Source of the DNA: an uncultured Acidimicrobiia bacterium
GTDB lineage: Bacteria; Actinomycetota; Acidimicrobiia; Acidimicrobiales; CAIXPF01
DNA length: 46,109 nt
Reading direction: 5' to 3'
Assembly: GCA_903921205.1 (NCBI GenBank)
Contig: CAIXPF010000122.1
Location: 1 to 46,109, forward strand
Below the pieces are notes generated by a model. It worked only from the letters and a program-made list of their open reading frames with translations, was not told where the DNA came from and ran no database searches. Of this stretch, positions 8,526 to 20,349 are shown in pieces. The position numbers and the translations under genes are program-made. How positions within the stretch are numbered: the stretch's first letter is position 1; every line of letters starts with the position of its first letter.

Positions 8526-9572
8526 TCAGCGCCCGGCCGGCACGGGCACCGGAACCTGGGCGAGCACGTCGGCCACCACCCGGGCTGCCGAGTAGCCCTG
8601 CATCCGTGCCTCGGGGGTGAGCAGCAGACGGTGGGCCATGACCGGCTCGGCCAGGGCCTTCACGTCATCGGGGATCACGTAGTTACGCCCTGCGGCGGCG
8701 GCGCGGGCCCTGCAGGCACGCAGCATCGCCAACGTCGCCCGTGGCGACAGGCCGATCCAGACCGAAGGATGGTGGCGCGACACCGTGGCCAGATCGACGA
8801 GGTACTCCTTGATCGCCGGGGCCACATGGACCGACCTCGCAGCGGCGATCATGGCCTCGAGCCGGGGCCCCGACAGCACCGGTCCCATGGCGGCAAGGGC
8901 ATCGCTGCGGCCGTGTGCTTCGAGGATGGCCAGCTCGTCGGCCCGTGTCGGGTAGCCCATCGAGATGCGCATGAGGAACCGGTCGAGCTGCGAGTCGGGC
9001 AGCGGGTAGGTCCCTTCGTGCTCGACCGGGTTCTGGGTGGCGATCACCAGGTGCGGCAGGGGCAGCGGATAGGTGGTGCCGTCCACCGTCACCTGCGCCT
9101 CGGCCATGGCCTCGAGCAACGCGGACTGGGTCTTGGGCGAACCCCGGTTGATCTCGTCGGCGAGCACGATCGAGTTGAACACGGGACCCGGCCGGAACGT
9201 GAACGACGCGCTGGCCCGGTCGTACACCGTGACCCCGACGACGTCGGAGGGCAGCAGGTCGGGGGTGAACTGGACCCGGCCGAAGGAGGTCTCGAGCGAC
9301 GTGGCCAGAGCCTTGGCCAGGGTGGTCTTGCCGACCCCGGGCCGGTCCTCGATCAGCAGGTGCCCCTCGGCCACCAGACACAGGACCACCAACTCGACCG
9401 CAGCGCGTTTGCCCTGGATGGCCTTTTCGATGTTGCGGACCACCGAGCTGAATCGTTCGGCGAAGGCGACGGCGTCGGCAGCGGAGAGCTCGGGGCCGCT
9501 CGGGGCCCTCGAGGCAGCGGGGGTGTCGGCACCGACCGCAGACCTGGTGCCGCTGGGGGACTCCTGGGGCAA
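8526..9572 (-). CDS. MoxR family AAA+ ATPase
   Basis: 348 residues from a TTG with an AGGAG site 7 nt upstream. Walker A is DRPGVGKT (76-83), Walker B IVLADEIN (about 135-142). Sensor-1 is ATQNPVEHEGTYPLP and the arginine-finger/sensor-2 region is SPRATLAMLRACRARAAAAGRNYVIPDDV, all diagnostic for MoxR. These hexameric ATPases act as chaperones for vWA/DUF58 partners, which follow immediately in the same operon. The first 30 residues are low-complexity and not conserved, so a later start is conceivable, but TTG is the only one with a good ribosome-binding site. Confidence 0.93.
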   Translation of the reverse strand: MPQESPSGTRSAVGADTPAASRAPSGPELSAADAVAFAERFSSVVRNIEKAIQGKRAAVELVVLCLVAEGHLLIEDRPGVGKTTLAKALATSLETSFGRVQFTPDLLPSDVVGVTVYDRASASFTFRPGPVFNSIVLADEINRGSPKTQSALLEAMAEAQVTVDGTTYPLPLPHLVIATQNPVEHEGTYPLPDSQLDRFLMRISMGYPTRADELAILEAHGRSDALAAMGPVLSGPRLEAMIAAARSVHVAPAIKEYLVDLATVSRHHPSVWIGLSPRATLAMLRACRARAAAAGRNYVIPDDVKALAEPVMAHRLLLTPEARMQGYSAARVVADVLAQVPVPVPAGR

Positions 9573-9592
9573 CGCTGGCTCCTGTGACGGGC

Positions 9593-9663
9593 GGTGCCGG
9601 CACCACCGGGTGCGACACGTCGGCTACCTCGTGCAGGGTAGTGGCGCGACTGCGGCTAGCCGC
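9593..9663. promoter_or_regulatory. Divergent promoter region with two perfect 12-bp palindromes
   Basis: Between the divergent moxR and ROK-kinase genes lie GGTGCCGGCACC (9593-9604) and GCGGCTAGCCGC (9652-9663), both perfect palindromes. They could bind a dimeric regulator of either operon. The palindromes are seen directly; the operator role is inference. Confidence 0.35.
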
Positions 9664-9705
9664 TGCGACCGTGCCTTGCACGCCGGCTCGGTGCAGGCCG
9701 GCCGG

Positions 9706-9711
9706 TACGGT
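9706..9711 (+). promoter_or_regulatory. Leaderless -10 box for the ROK kinase
   Basis: TACGGT ends 7 nt before ATG 9719; no Shine-Dalgarno is present. Confidence 0.55.
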
Positions 9712-9718
9712 CGTCGGC

Positions 9719-10675
9719 ATGCGATCCGGTCCGGTCCTGGCCATCGACATCGGCGGCACCAAGCTCGCGTCCGCAGTGGTCGACGCCGACGGAACGTGCC
9801 ACGCCCGTCGCAGCCGCCCGACACCGCCGAGCACCCCGACCACGAGCCCGTCCACCACCGACCGGGATGCGGTCGAGCTCCTCGATGCCGTGGTGGGTCT
9901 GGCCAGTGAGTCCCTGCACGCCTGGGCGGGCTCGGCCGCCGCAGGGTCACAACCGGTGGTCGCGCTCGGCGTGGGCTGCGGCGGCCCGATGACCACCGGG
10001 GGAGAGCTGGTCTCGCCGCTCAACATCGCCGCCTGGCGGGACTTCCCGCTGCGCCGCGCCCTGCGTGACGCCTTCGGTCTGCCGGTCTTCGTCGACAACG
10101 ACGCCAAGGCGCTGGCCCGTGCCGAGGGCTGGCTCGGTGCGGCTCGCCATGAACGGAACTACCTGGCGATGGTGGTCTCGACCGGCGTGGGGGCCGGCAT
10201 CGTGGTGGACGGGCGGTTGGTCGACGGGAGCTCCGGCAATGCCGGCCATCTCGGCCACGTGATCGTCGAGCCGGACGGACGGCGCTGTCCCTGCGGGGCG
10301 CAGGGCTGCCTCGAGGCGGAGACCTCGGGCACCGCCCTCGCCGCCATGACCGGCCGTCCCGCCGCAGAAGCCCCCGTGGAGCTGCGCAGGCGCACCGGCC
10401 GGCTGGTGGGGCGGGCCGTGGCCTCGGCGGTCAGCCTGTTGGACCTGCGGCTCGCGCTGGTCGGCGGGTCGGTGGCCCTGGGCTTCGGCGAACCGTTCTT
10501 CACCGCCGCCAACGCCGAACTGGCCGAACGGAGCCGCCTGTCGTTCGCGGCCGGCGCCCGGATCGTCCCCGTCGGTCTGGGCGAGCTGAGCCCGTTGCTC
10601 GGTGCTGCGGCGGTGGCGCTGGGCCATCCCGACCCCGGCCGGTCCGCACCAGCGGCGAGTTCCGGCCCCTCCTGA
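9719..10675 (+). CDS. ROK family sugar kinase (glucokinase-like)
   Basis: 318 residues. The ATP-binding phosphate-1 motif is LAIDIGGTKLA (7-17), the catalytic Asp lies in FVDNDAKALA (D128), and the second phosphate motif is STGVGAGIVVDG. The zinc site is complete: H177/H180 region and CPCGAQGCLE with C190, C192 and C197. This pattern fits glucokinase or another hexose kinase rather than a ROK repressor, since there is no N-terminal winged helix. A long in-frame extension to 9584 is rejected because ATG 9719 has a leaderless promoter and fits family length. An odd Thr/Pro/Ser-rich insert (about 32-47) replaces the usual charged loop. Confidence 0.93.
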   Translation: MRSGPVLAIDIGGTKLASAVVDADGTCHARRSRPTPPSTPTTSPSTTDRDAVELLDAVVGLASESLHAWAGSAAAGSQPVVALGVGCGGPMTTGGELVSPLNIAAWRDFPLRRALRDAFGLPVFVDNDAKALARAEGWLGAARHERNYLAMVVSTGVGAGIVVDGRLVDGSSGNAGHLGHVIVEPDGRRCPCGAQGCLEAETSGTALAAMTGRPAAEAPVELRRRTGRLVGRAVASAVSLLDLRLALVGGSVALGFGEPFFTAANAELAERSRLSFAAGARIVPVGLGELSPLLGAAAVALGHPDPGRSAPAASSGPS

Positions 10676-10747
10676 GGACCGATCGGCCCGGGCATCGAGC
10701 GGCCGACGCAACGAGCCGGGTGGGAACCGAGGGCGGAGCGAACTGGC

Positions 10748-10753
10748 TATCGT
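10748..10753 (+). promoter_or_regulatory. Leaderless -10 box
   Basis: TATCGT ends 8 nt before ATG 10762; this selects the shorter of two possible starts for the small protein. Confidence 0.5.
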
Positions 10754-10761
10754 GCTGGGCG

Positions 10762-11094
10762 ATGGCTCCTGATCCAGGTGTTGCAGCCCGTCCACTCCCG
10801 GTCCTGCGGACGGTGCCACCGGCGGTCGTGGGGGCCCTGCTGGGGCGGCTGGTGCGCCGTCCGTCGCTGTGGCCGGTCGCTGCACGACAGTTCCGGGACC
10901 TCGCCGCACCGGGCTGGTGGCGACGTCCCCCGTTCCTGCCGCTACCCCCGGCCGACTACGCCCGGTTCCGGTTCCAGACGATGTACGGCGGCCGCGGGGC
11001 CGTTCCGGACGATGAGCCGGGCGCAGCCGCCGACGACGTCGTCCGTTGGCTGGAGTGGGCCGGACGCGAACGACGGGCGATCAGCCACCACTGA
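10762..11094 (+). CDS. Conserved hypothetical protein, Trp/Arg/Pro-rich
   Basis: 110 residues. After a Pro/Val start it has LLGRLVRRPSLWPVAARQF, then GWWRRPPFLPLPPADYARFRFQTMYG and a C-terminal DVVRWLEWAGRERR. This arrangement (W-P-x-A, G-W-W-R-R-x-P-x-L-P-x-P, Y-x-x-F-R-x-x-T-x-Y-G) resembles a small uncharacterised protein family of actinobacteria. I know no function. There is no signal peptide and no clear membrane helix, though the Trp/Arg block could be interfacial. It converges with the D-Ala-D-Ala ligase gene. An upstream ATG (10720) is possible but the promoter box favours 10762. Confidence 0.75.
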   Translation: MAPDPGVAARPLPVLRTVPPAVVGALLGRLVRRPSLWPVAARQFRDLAAPGWWRRPPFLPLPPADYARFRFQTMYGGRGAVPDDEPGAAADDVVRWLEWAGRERRAISHH

Positions 11095-11121
11095 CGGTCA
11101 ACAGGTCCGACGGTCAGCGGT
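11087..11121. terminator. Bidirectional hairpin spanning both stop codons
   Basis: Thirteen-base arms (11 of 13 paired) with a 9-base loop overlap the stop of the small conserved protein and the stop of the convergent D-Ala-D-Ala ligase. This is a plausible shared terminator; no T-run. Confidence 0.55.
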
Positions 11122-12187
11122 CGGTGCGGGTCCGTGCGCTGCGACGTTCGCTGCGCTCGATGGCCAGCCCGATCAGGCGGTCGATCAGCTCGCCGTAGCC
11201 CACGCCACTGGCCTGCCACAGCTTGGGGTACATCGAGATCGGGGTGAATCCCGGGATGGTGTTCACCTCGTTGAGCAGCGGACCGCGGGCCGGACCGGTC
11301 TCCTCGTAGAAGAAGTCGACCCTGGCCATGCCCTCGGCGCGGCAGGCCCGGAACGCGGCGATCGCCAGTCGTCGGAACTGCTCGGCGACGGCCTCGTCGA
11401 GCGCTGCCGGGATCACCAGCTCGGCCCGGCCGTCGTGGTACTTGTCCTCGTAGTCGTAGAACTCGGCGCCGGGGATGATCTCGCCCGGCACGGAGACCTG
11501 CGGGTCGAGGTTGCCCAGCACCGCCAGCTCGATCTCGCGTCCGACGACCGCCTCCTCGACCACGATCCACTCGTCGTAGGAAAGGGCAAGATCCACCGCT
11601 GCGGCCAGCTCTCCCGGGCCGTGCACCTTGGACACCCCGACCGACGAACCCATGTTGGCCGGTTTGACGAAGCACGGGTAGCCCAGGTCGGCGCCGATCC
11701 GGTCGGCGAGGTCGGCGGGCAACTCGTCGGCCCGCCAGGTCAGCCACCTGGCCTGGGGGATGCCGTTGAAGGCGAACACCTCCTTCGCCTTGGCCTTGTC
11801 CATGGCCAGGGCCGATGCCAGCACCCCGGCTCCGACGTAGGGAACTCCGGCCAACTCGAGCAGGCCCTGTACCGTGCCGTCCTCACCGAACGGTCCGTGC
11901 AGCAGGGGCAGCGCCACCACCGGACCGGCGGCCGCGAGCACCGGCATCGGATCCACGTCGGGTCCCGCCACCTCGAGCGCGTCGGGCAACGCACCGGGCC
12001 CTTCGGCCAAGGCCGCACGGGCCGCCTCGGCGAGCATCCACCGGCCATCGCGGCCGATGGCCACCGGGGTGACGTCGTAGCGCTCGGGGTCGACCGCCCG
12101 AAGCACGTGGCTGGCCGTCACCCGGGACACGTCGTGTTCGGCCGACTGTCCACCGAAGAGCACCAGGAGCTTGATCCGCGAGGGCAC
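11114..12187 (-). CDS. ddl: D-alanine--D-alanine ligase
   Basis: 357 residues from GTG 12187. It makes the D-Ala-D-Ala dipeptide of peptidoglycan from two D-Ala and ATP in the cytoplasm. Recognised by LFGGQSAEHDVSRVTA (N-terminal substrate loop with the H-D-V-S), LPLLHGPFGEDGTVQG, the ATP-grasp segment FVKPANMGSSVGVSKV, EEAVVGREIELAVLG, the omega-loop region FYDYEDKYHDG, and LLNEVNTIPGFTPISMYPKLW carrying the Mg ligands (E, N). The Tyr before the K in YDYEDKYHDG suggests a D-Ala-D-Ala rather than D-lactate enzyme. A long upstream extension to 12346 is rejected because a TACCGT box lies 7 nt before GTG 12187. Confidence 0.95.
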   Translation of the reverse strand: MPSRIKLLVLFGGQSAEHDVSRVTASHVLRAVDPERYDVTPVAIGRDGRWMLAEAARAALAEGPGALPDALEVAGPDVDPMPVLAAAGPVVALPLLHGPFGEDGTVQGLLELAGVPYVGAGVLASALAMDKAKAKEVFAFNGIPQARWLTWRADELPADLADRIGADLGYPCFVKPANMGSSVGVSKVHGPGELAAAVDLALSYDEWIVVEEAVVGREIELAVLGNLDPQVSVPGEIIPGAEFYDYEDKYHDGRAELVIPAALDEAVAEQFRRLAIAAFRACRAEGMARVDFFYEETGPARGPLLNEVNTIPGFTPISMYPKLWQASGVGYGELIDRLIGLAIERSERRSARTRTDR

Positions 12188-12194
12188 TGTTCCG

Positions 12195-12200
12195 ACGGTA
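12195..12200 (-). promoter_or_regulatory. Leaderless -10 box for ddl
   Basis: TACCGT on the minus strand ends 7 nt before GTG 12187; this decides the start. Confidence 0.55.
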
Positions 12201-12553
12201 GTGGGCCGCGAACGGTCCGTCGGTGATCGTCCGCCGCCCCAGGGACCAGCAAGGCAGCCGAGGCCGCAGCGGGGCCCGGGGCAGCCTTCGGGCGGAAGAC
12301 GGCCATGGGGCCGGGCGCCGTTGCCGACACCCGACCCCACGTGCATCCGCCGTTGAATGCCGCCACAAGAAGCCGCCGCCGAAGTGGACGGCGACCAGTG
12401 GACCCGACCGACCGTCGCCGTGCCGGGCCACGACCATGACGGAGATCCGCCCGGGCCGCTCGAGGCAATGGCCTCGCCCGCAGCCTAGCCATCGGCAGGG
12501 CTCAGGCTGTCCGCGCCCCCCACCACGCCGGCACACCCCGGGCACGGTGGCCG
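12201..12553. other. Intergenic region between divergent ddl and aminotransferase
   Basis: About 350 nt with no ORF that looks like protein: all open frames give Arg/Pro/Gly-rich shadow sequence. I see no tRNA-like or known structured-RNA pattern. It may hold upstream control elements; the only clear signal is the large palindrome at its right border. Confidence 0.4.
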
Positions 12554-12579
12554 CGCTGCGCGCCGAGCGGCGCGCAGCG
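12554..12579. promoter_or_regulatory. 26-bp palindrome over the -35 region of the aminotransferase gene
   Basis: Perfect 11-base arms (CGCTGCGCGCC and its complement) flank a GAGC spacer. It ends one base before the TACCGT -10 box at 12581, so it covers the -35 element and spacer. The genes on both sides are divergent, so a terminator is not expected; an operator is more likely (inference). Confidence 0.5.
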
Positions 12580-12580
12580 A

Positions 12581-12586
12581 TACCGT
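12581..12586 (+). promoter_or_regulatory. Leaderless -10 box for the aminotransferase
   Basis: TACCGT ends 8 nt before ATG 12595; no Shine-Dalgarno. Confidence 0.5.
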
Positions 12587-12594
12587 GGCCCGCC

Positions 12595-13767
12595 ATGACG
12601 CCGGCCAACTCCACGTTCTCCGCTCTCGGTACGACGATCTTCGAAGTGATGTCGCGCCTGGCCGAGCAGCACGGGGCGGTCAACCTCGGGCAGGGGTTCC
12701 CGGACGAGGGCTACCCCCAGGACGTGCTGGCCAAGGCGGCCGAGGAGACGCTCACCGGCTGGAACCAGTACCCGTCGATGATGGGGGTGCCCGAGCTGCG
12801 ACAGGCCGTCGCCGAGCACGGGTCCCGCTTCTACGGGCTGGACCTGGACTGGTCGACGGAGACCCTCGTGACCTCCGGCGCGACGGAGGCCCTGGCCGCC
12901 TGCCTGCTCGGGCTGGTCGAACCCGGCGACGAGGTCGTCCTGTTCCAGCCGCTGTACGACTGCTACCTGCCGATCGTGCGGCGCGGCGGCGGCGTGCCCC
13001 GCTTCGTCAACCTGCGGCTGCCGGACTGGTCCTTCACCCGTGAGGACCTCGAGGCGGTGTTCAACGAGCGCACCCGGGTCGTTGTCCTCAACAACCCGCT
13101 CAACCCCTCGGCGAAGGTGTTCAGCCGCGACGAGCTCGAGCTGCTCGCCGAGTTCGTCATCGCCCATGACTGCGCCGTCGTGTGCGACGAGGTCTACGAA
13201 CACCTGGTGTTCGACGGACGTCAGCACATCCCGTTGATGACCCTGCCCGGCATGCGCGACCGCTGCGCCAAGGTCGGCTCGGCCGGCAAGACGTTCAGCC
13301 TGACCGGCTGGAAGGTCGGCTACGTCTCGGCCGCGCCGAACCTGCTCCAGCCGATCGCCAAGGCCCACCAGTTCCTCACCTTCACCACCCCGCCGAACCT
13401 GCAGCAGGCGGTGGCCTTCGGCCTGCGTAAGGACGCGACCTACTTCGCGGACCTCGCAGCGTTCATGGCCGGTCAGCGCGACAAGCTCAGCGCCGGCCTA
13501 CGCGCAGTCGGCTTCGAGGTGCTCGAGTCCGCAGGCACCTACTTCGTCGACGTCGAGCTGACCTCGCTGGGCTGGACCGCCGGCGATGTCGAGTTCTGCC
13601 AGCGGCTGGTGCGTGAGGTCGGCGTTGCGGCGGTGCCGATCAGCGCCTTCTACGACCAGGACCCACTGACCAACGTGGCCCGCTTCTGCTTCTGCAAACG
13701 CGACGCCACCATCGAGCTGGCCCTGGAGCGACTGGCCGCAGGCCTGCCCCGGATGCTCGCCGGCTGA
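12595..13767 (+). CDS. PLP-dependent aminotransferase (methionine/kynurenine-glutamine type, fold I)
   Basis: 390 residues. Substrate-loop motif VNLGQGFPDEGYP, cofactor-ring motif SGATEALAACL, the central NPLNPSAKVFSRDEL (a variant of NPHNPTGK), VCDEVYEHLVF with the PLP-pyridine Asp, and the Schiff-base lysine K232 in SAGKTFSLTGWKVGY. The last motif is diagnostic of the YbdL/kynurenine aminotransferase/glutamine transaminase K group. C-terminal carboxylate Arg is in NVARFCFCK. It likely transaminates Met, Gln or aromatic amino acids to 2-oxo acids. A 124-residue in-frame extension upstream is rejected as non-protein-like. RidA is the convergent neighbour, and handles reactive enamines made by PLP enzymes. 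Confidence 0.94.
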   Translation: MTPANSTFSALGTTIFEVMSRLAEQHGAVNLGQGFPDEGYPQDVLAKAAEETLTGWNQYPSMMGVPELRQAVAEHGSRFYGLDLDWSTETLVTSGATEALAACLLGLVEPGDEVVLFQPLYDCYLPIVRRGGGVPRFVNLRLPDWSFTREDLEAVFNERTRVVVLNNPLNPSAKVFSRDELELLAEFVIAHDCAVVCDEVYEHLVFDGRQHIPLMTLPGMRDRCAKVGSAGKTFSLTGWKVGYVSAAPNLLQPIAKAHQFLTFTTPPNLQQAVAFGLRKDATYFADLAAFMAGQRDKLSAGLRAVGFEVLESAGTYFVDVELTSLGWTAGDVEFCQRLVREVGVAAVPISAFYDQDPLTNVARFCFCKRDATIELALERLAAGLPRMLAG

Positions 13768-13782
13768 GGGCGCGGTGTACCC

Positions 13783-13808
13783 GCCGGTCACGCGGCCCCG
13801 TGATCGGC
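13783..13808. terminator. Bidirectional hairpin between aminotransferase and RidA genes
   Basis: Ten-base arms with one mismatch (GCCGGTCACG / CGTGATCGGC) and a 6-base loop lie in the 49-nt convergent gap. Likely shared terminator; no T-run. Confidence 0.65.
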
Positions 13809-13816
13809 GGCCCCGC

Positions 13817-14191
13817 TCAGCGGGCGATCAGCTCGATCTCGACCCGCGCGCCGAGCGGCAGACCGGCGACCGCCACGGTCGAGCGGGCCGGGTAGGGCGC
13901 CGCGAACACCGTGGCGTAGACCGCGTTCATGGCTGCGAAGTCGGCCATGTCGACGAGGAACACGTTGGCCTTGACCACGTCGTCGAAGGTGCGCCCGGCG
14001 GCGTCGAGCACCGCAGCGAGGTTGGCGAACACCTGGGTGGTCTGTGCCCCGACGTCACCGGGCACCAGGGCACCGGTGGCCGGATCGAGCGGGGTCTGGC
14101 CCGACAGGTAGAGCAGCTCACCGGCCCACACGGCGTGCGAGTACGGGCCGACAGCGGGCGGGGCGGCAGGGGCGGAGATGGCGTCGCGCAT
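13817..14191 (-). CDS. RidA family enamine/imine deaminase
   Basis: 124 residues. It carries YSHAVWAGELLYLSGQTPLDPATG (N-terminal strand and turn of the YjgF/YER057c/UK114 fold), a central NLAAVLDAAG helix with VVKANVFLVDMADF, and the catalytic-arginine motif YPARSTVAVAGLP followed by VEIELIA. RidA proteins hydrolyse reactive 2-aminoacrylate and related enamine/imine intermediates released by PLP enzymes; all key residues look intact. The ATG at 14191 is supported by a TAGCAT box 8 nt upstream; longer in-frame starts are rejected. Confidence 0.94.
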   Translation of the reverse strand: MRDAISAPAAPPAVGPYSHAVWAGELLYLSGQTPLDPATGALVPGDVGAQTTQVFANLAAVLDAAGRTFDDVVKANVFLVDMADFAAMNAVYATVFAAPYPARSTVAVAGLPLGARVEIELIAR

Positions 14192-14199
14192 GGCTGCCG

Positions 14200-14205
14200 A
14201 TGCTA
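14200..14205 (-). promoter_or_regulatory. Leaderless -10 box for ridA
   Basis: TAGCAT on the minus strand ends 8 nt before ATG 14191. Confidence 0.5.
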
Positions 14206-14280
14206 CGGGCCACCGTCCGGGGACAGCGGGCACGCCGCACAAGTGGAAGGGCTGGACGGATCGAGGGGAGTCGGTCCGCC

Positions 14281-15585
14281 TCAGCGGAGAAAGGCGACCA
14301 TGGCGTCGCGCAAGGCCGACACGTCCTGCACCCCGCACAGCTCCCGGGCCGAGTGCATGGCGAGCTGCGGGGCGCCCACGTCCACGGTGGGCATTCCCAG
14401 CTGCGCCGCCGTCAACGGCCCGATCGTGGAGCCACAGGCCAGGTCGCTGCGGGTGACGAAGCGCTGGAGGGGCACCCCCGCCCGGCGGCATGCGTCGACC
14501 CAGCGACCGGCCGTCACCGCGTCGGTGGCATAACGAAGGTTCGCATTGACCTTCAGCACCGGTCCGCCGTTGAGGGCGATGCGGTGGTCGGGCTCATGGC
14601 GGTCCACGTAGTTGGGGTTCGTGGCGTGCGCGCAGTCCGACGACAGACAGCACCCCTCGGTCAGCGCCCGCAGGTACCCGGCCCGGTCACCGCCTGCCGC
14701 CAACCAGATCCGTTCGAGCACCGACCCGAGAAACGCCCCGGCCGCGCCCTCGTGCGACGTCGAGCCGATCTCCTCGTGGTCGAACAGCACCACAGCGGTC
14801 ACCGTGTCCGGTGCCTGCTCGGCGCGCTCGGCGAAACGGGCGAGCGCCGAGACCGCGGCGAAGCACGACAGTTGGTTGTCGATGCGCGGCGCGGAGACGA
14901 ACTCGCGACGCAGACCGAGCAGGCGGCTCGGCTCGACCGGATGCACCATGGCGTCCCAGGCCAGCACGTCCTCGGCGTCGACCCCTGCGGCTGCGGCGAT
15001 CACCGCGGCGAAGCGCACCGGATCCTCCGCCGAGGCCATGGCCCACATCGGCGCCAGATGCTGCTGACGGTTGAGCACCAGGCCCTTGTCGTTGACCTCG
15101 CGGTCGAGGTGGATGGCCAGCTGCGGGATGCGCAACAGGGGTTCGTCGATGCGGAACAGCCGCACGGCACCACCATCGGGGCCCGCCACCGACACTCGGC
15201 CCGACAGCCCCAGGTCACGGTCGAGCCACGAGTTCAGCAGCGGCCCGCCATACACCTCGACACCGAGCTGGGCGAGACCGGCGCGTGCTCCGTCGGGCTG
15301 GGGCTTGATCCGCAGGTTCGGCGAGTCGGTGTGCGCGCCGATCAGCCGGAAGGTGGTGCCGGGGCCGACCCGCTCAGGGGCGAACCACGCCACCAGGCTC
15401 CCACCGCGCACCAGCAGCCACCGGCCCCCGCCCGCCGGGGCGTCCGACACCCGGGCGAAGCCCGCCCCTTCGAGCAGCCGGGCGGCCGTCTCCGCGGCGT
15501 GGTAGGGGGAGGGGGAGGCGTCGATGAACCCGATGAGGTCCTGCGCCACCGCGATCGCGTCGTCGCTCGACGGGTGTTCGTCCAC
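14281..15585 (-). CDS. M18 family aminopeptidase
   Basis: 434 residues from GTG 15585. The M18 (aspartyl aminopeptidase/ApeB) pattern is clear: [24 protein letters not shown] at the N-terminus, zinc ligands in [14 protein letters not shown], the dinuclear-site [17 protein letters not shown] with the catalytic Glu pair, [18 protein letters not shown], and the C-terminal [19 protein letters not shown]. It removes N-terminal residues from peptides in the cytoplasm as a large dodecamer in known members. Its leaderless -10 box is inside the intergenic region shared with gltB, transcribed the other way. Confidence 0.94.
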   Translation of the reverse strand: MDEHPSSDDAIAVAQDLIGFIDASPSPYHAAETAARLLEGAGFARVSDAPAGGGRWLLVRGGSLVAWFAPERVGPGTTFRLIGAHTDSPNLRIKPQPDGARAGLAQLGVEVYGGPLLNSWLDRDLGLSGRVSVAGPDGGAVRLFRIDEPLLRIPQLAIHLDREVNDKGLVLNRQQHLAPMWAMASAEDPVRFAAVIAAAAGVDAEDVLAWDAMVHPVEPSRLLGLRREFVSAPRIDNQLSCFAAVSALARFAERAEQAPDTVTAVVLFDHEEIGSTSHEGAAGAFLGSVLERIWLAAGGDRAGYLRALTEGCCLSSDCAHATNPNYVDRHEPDHRIALNGGPVLKVNANLRYATDAVTAGRWVDACRRAGVPLQRFVTRSDLACGSTIGPLTAAQLGMPTVDVGAPQLAMHSARELCGVQDVSALRDAMVAFLR

Positions 15586-15591
15586 GAATGC

Positions 15592-15597
15592 AGGCTA
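15592..15597 (-). promoter_or_regulatory. Leaderless -10 box for the M18 aminopeptidase
   Basis: TAGCCT on the minus strand ends 6 nt before GTG 15585; no Shine-Dalgarno. Confidence 0.6.
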
Positions 15598-15642
15598 CCC
15601 GCAGCGCTATCAATCGAATGGATGCTGTCGGAGGGCAGCAAC

Positions 15643-15648
15643 TATTGT
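15643..15648 (+). promoter_or_regulatory. Candidate -10 box for gltBD
   Basis: TATTGT lies 92 nt before the gltB ATG in a locally AT-richer stretch, so gltBD would have a leader of roughly 85 nt. No convincing -35 is seen. The leader has a small CGGA-ATCC-TCCG inverted repeat near 15700. Confidence 0.4.
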
Positions 15649-15740
15649 GCCGATCGGCTGCGGCAGGGCCAGTGCTGTCCCGGGCCGGAGCGAATCGGAA
15701 TCCTCCGTTCCCCTTCGCCCCTCGATCCCCCCGGACGAAC

Positions 15741-20333
<4,593 letters not shown>

Positions 20334-20349
20334 GACGAGGACGCAGGAC

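Noticed and set aside
7263-9587. 774-residue plus-strand open frame opposite DUF58 and moxR
   Set aside because: Shadow of the minus-strand DUF58/MoxR genes, which carry diagnostic motifs.
12223-12594. 124-residue N-terminal extension of the aminotransferase
   Set aside because: Arg/Pro-rich sequence unlike any aminotransferase; ATG 12595 fits the family length and has a -10 box just upstream.
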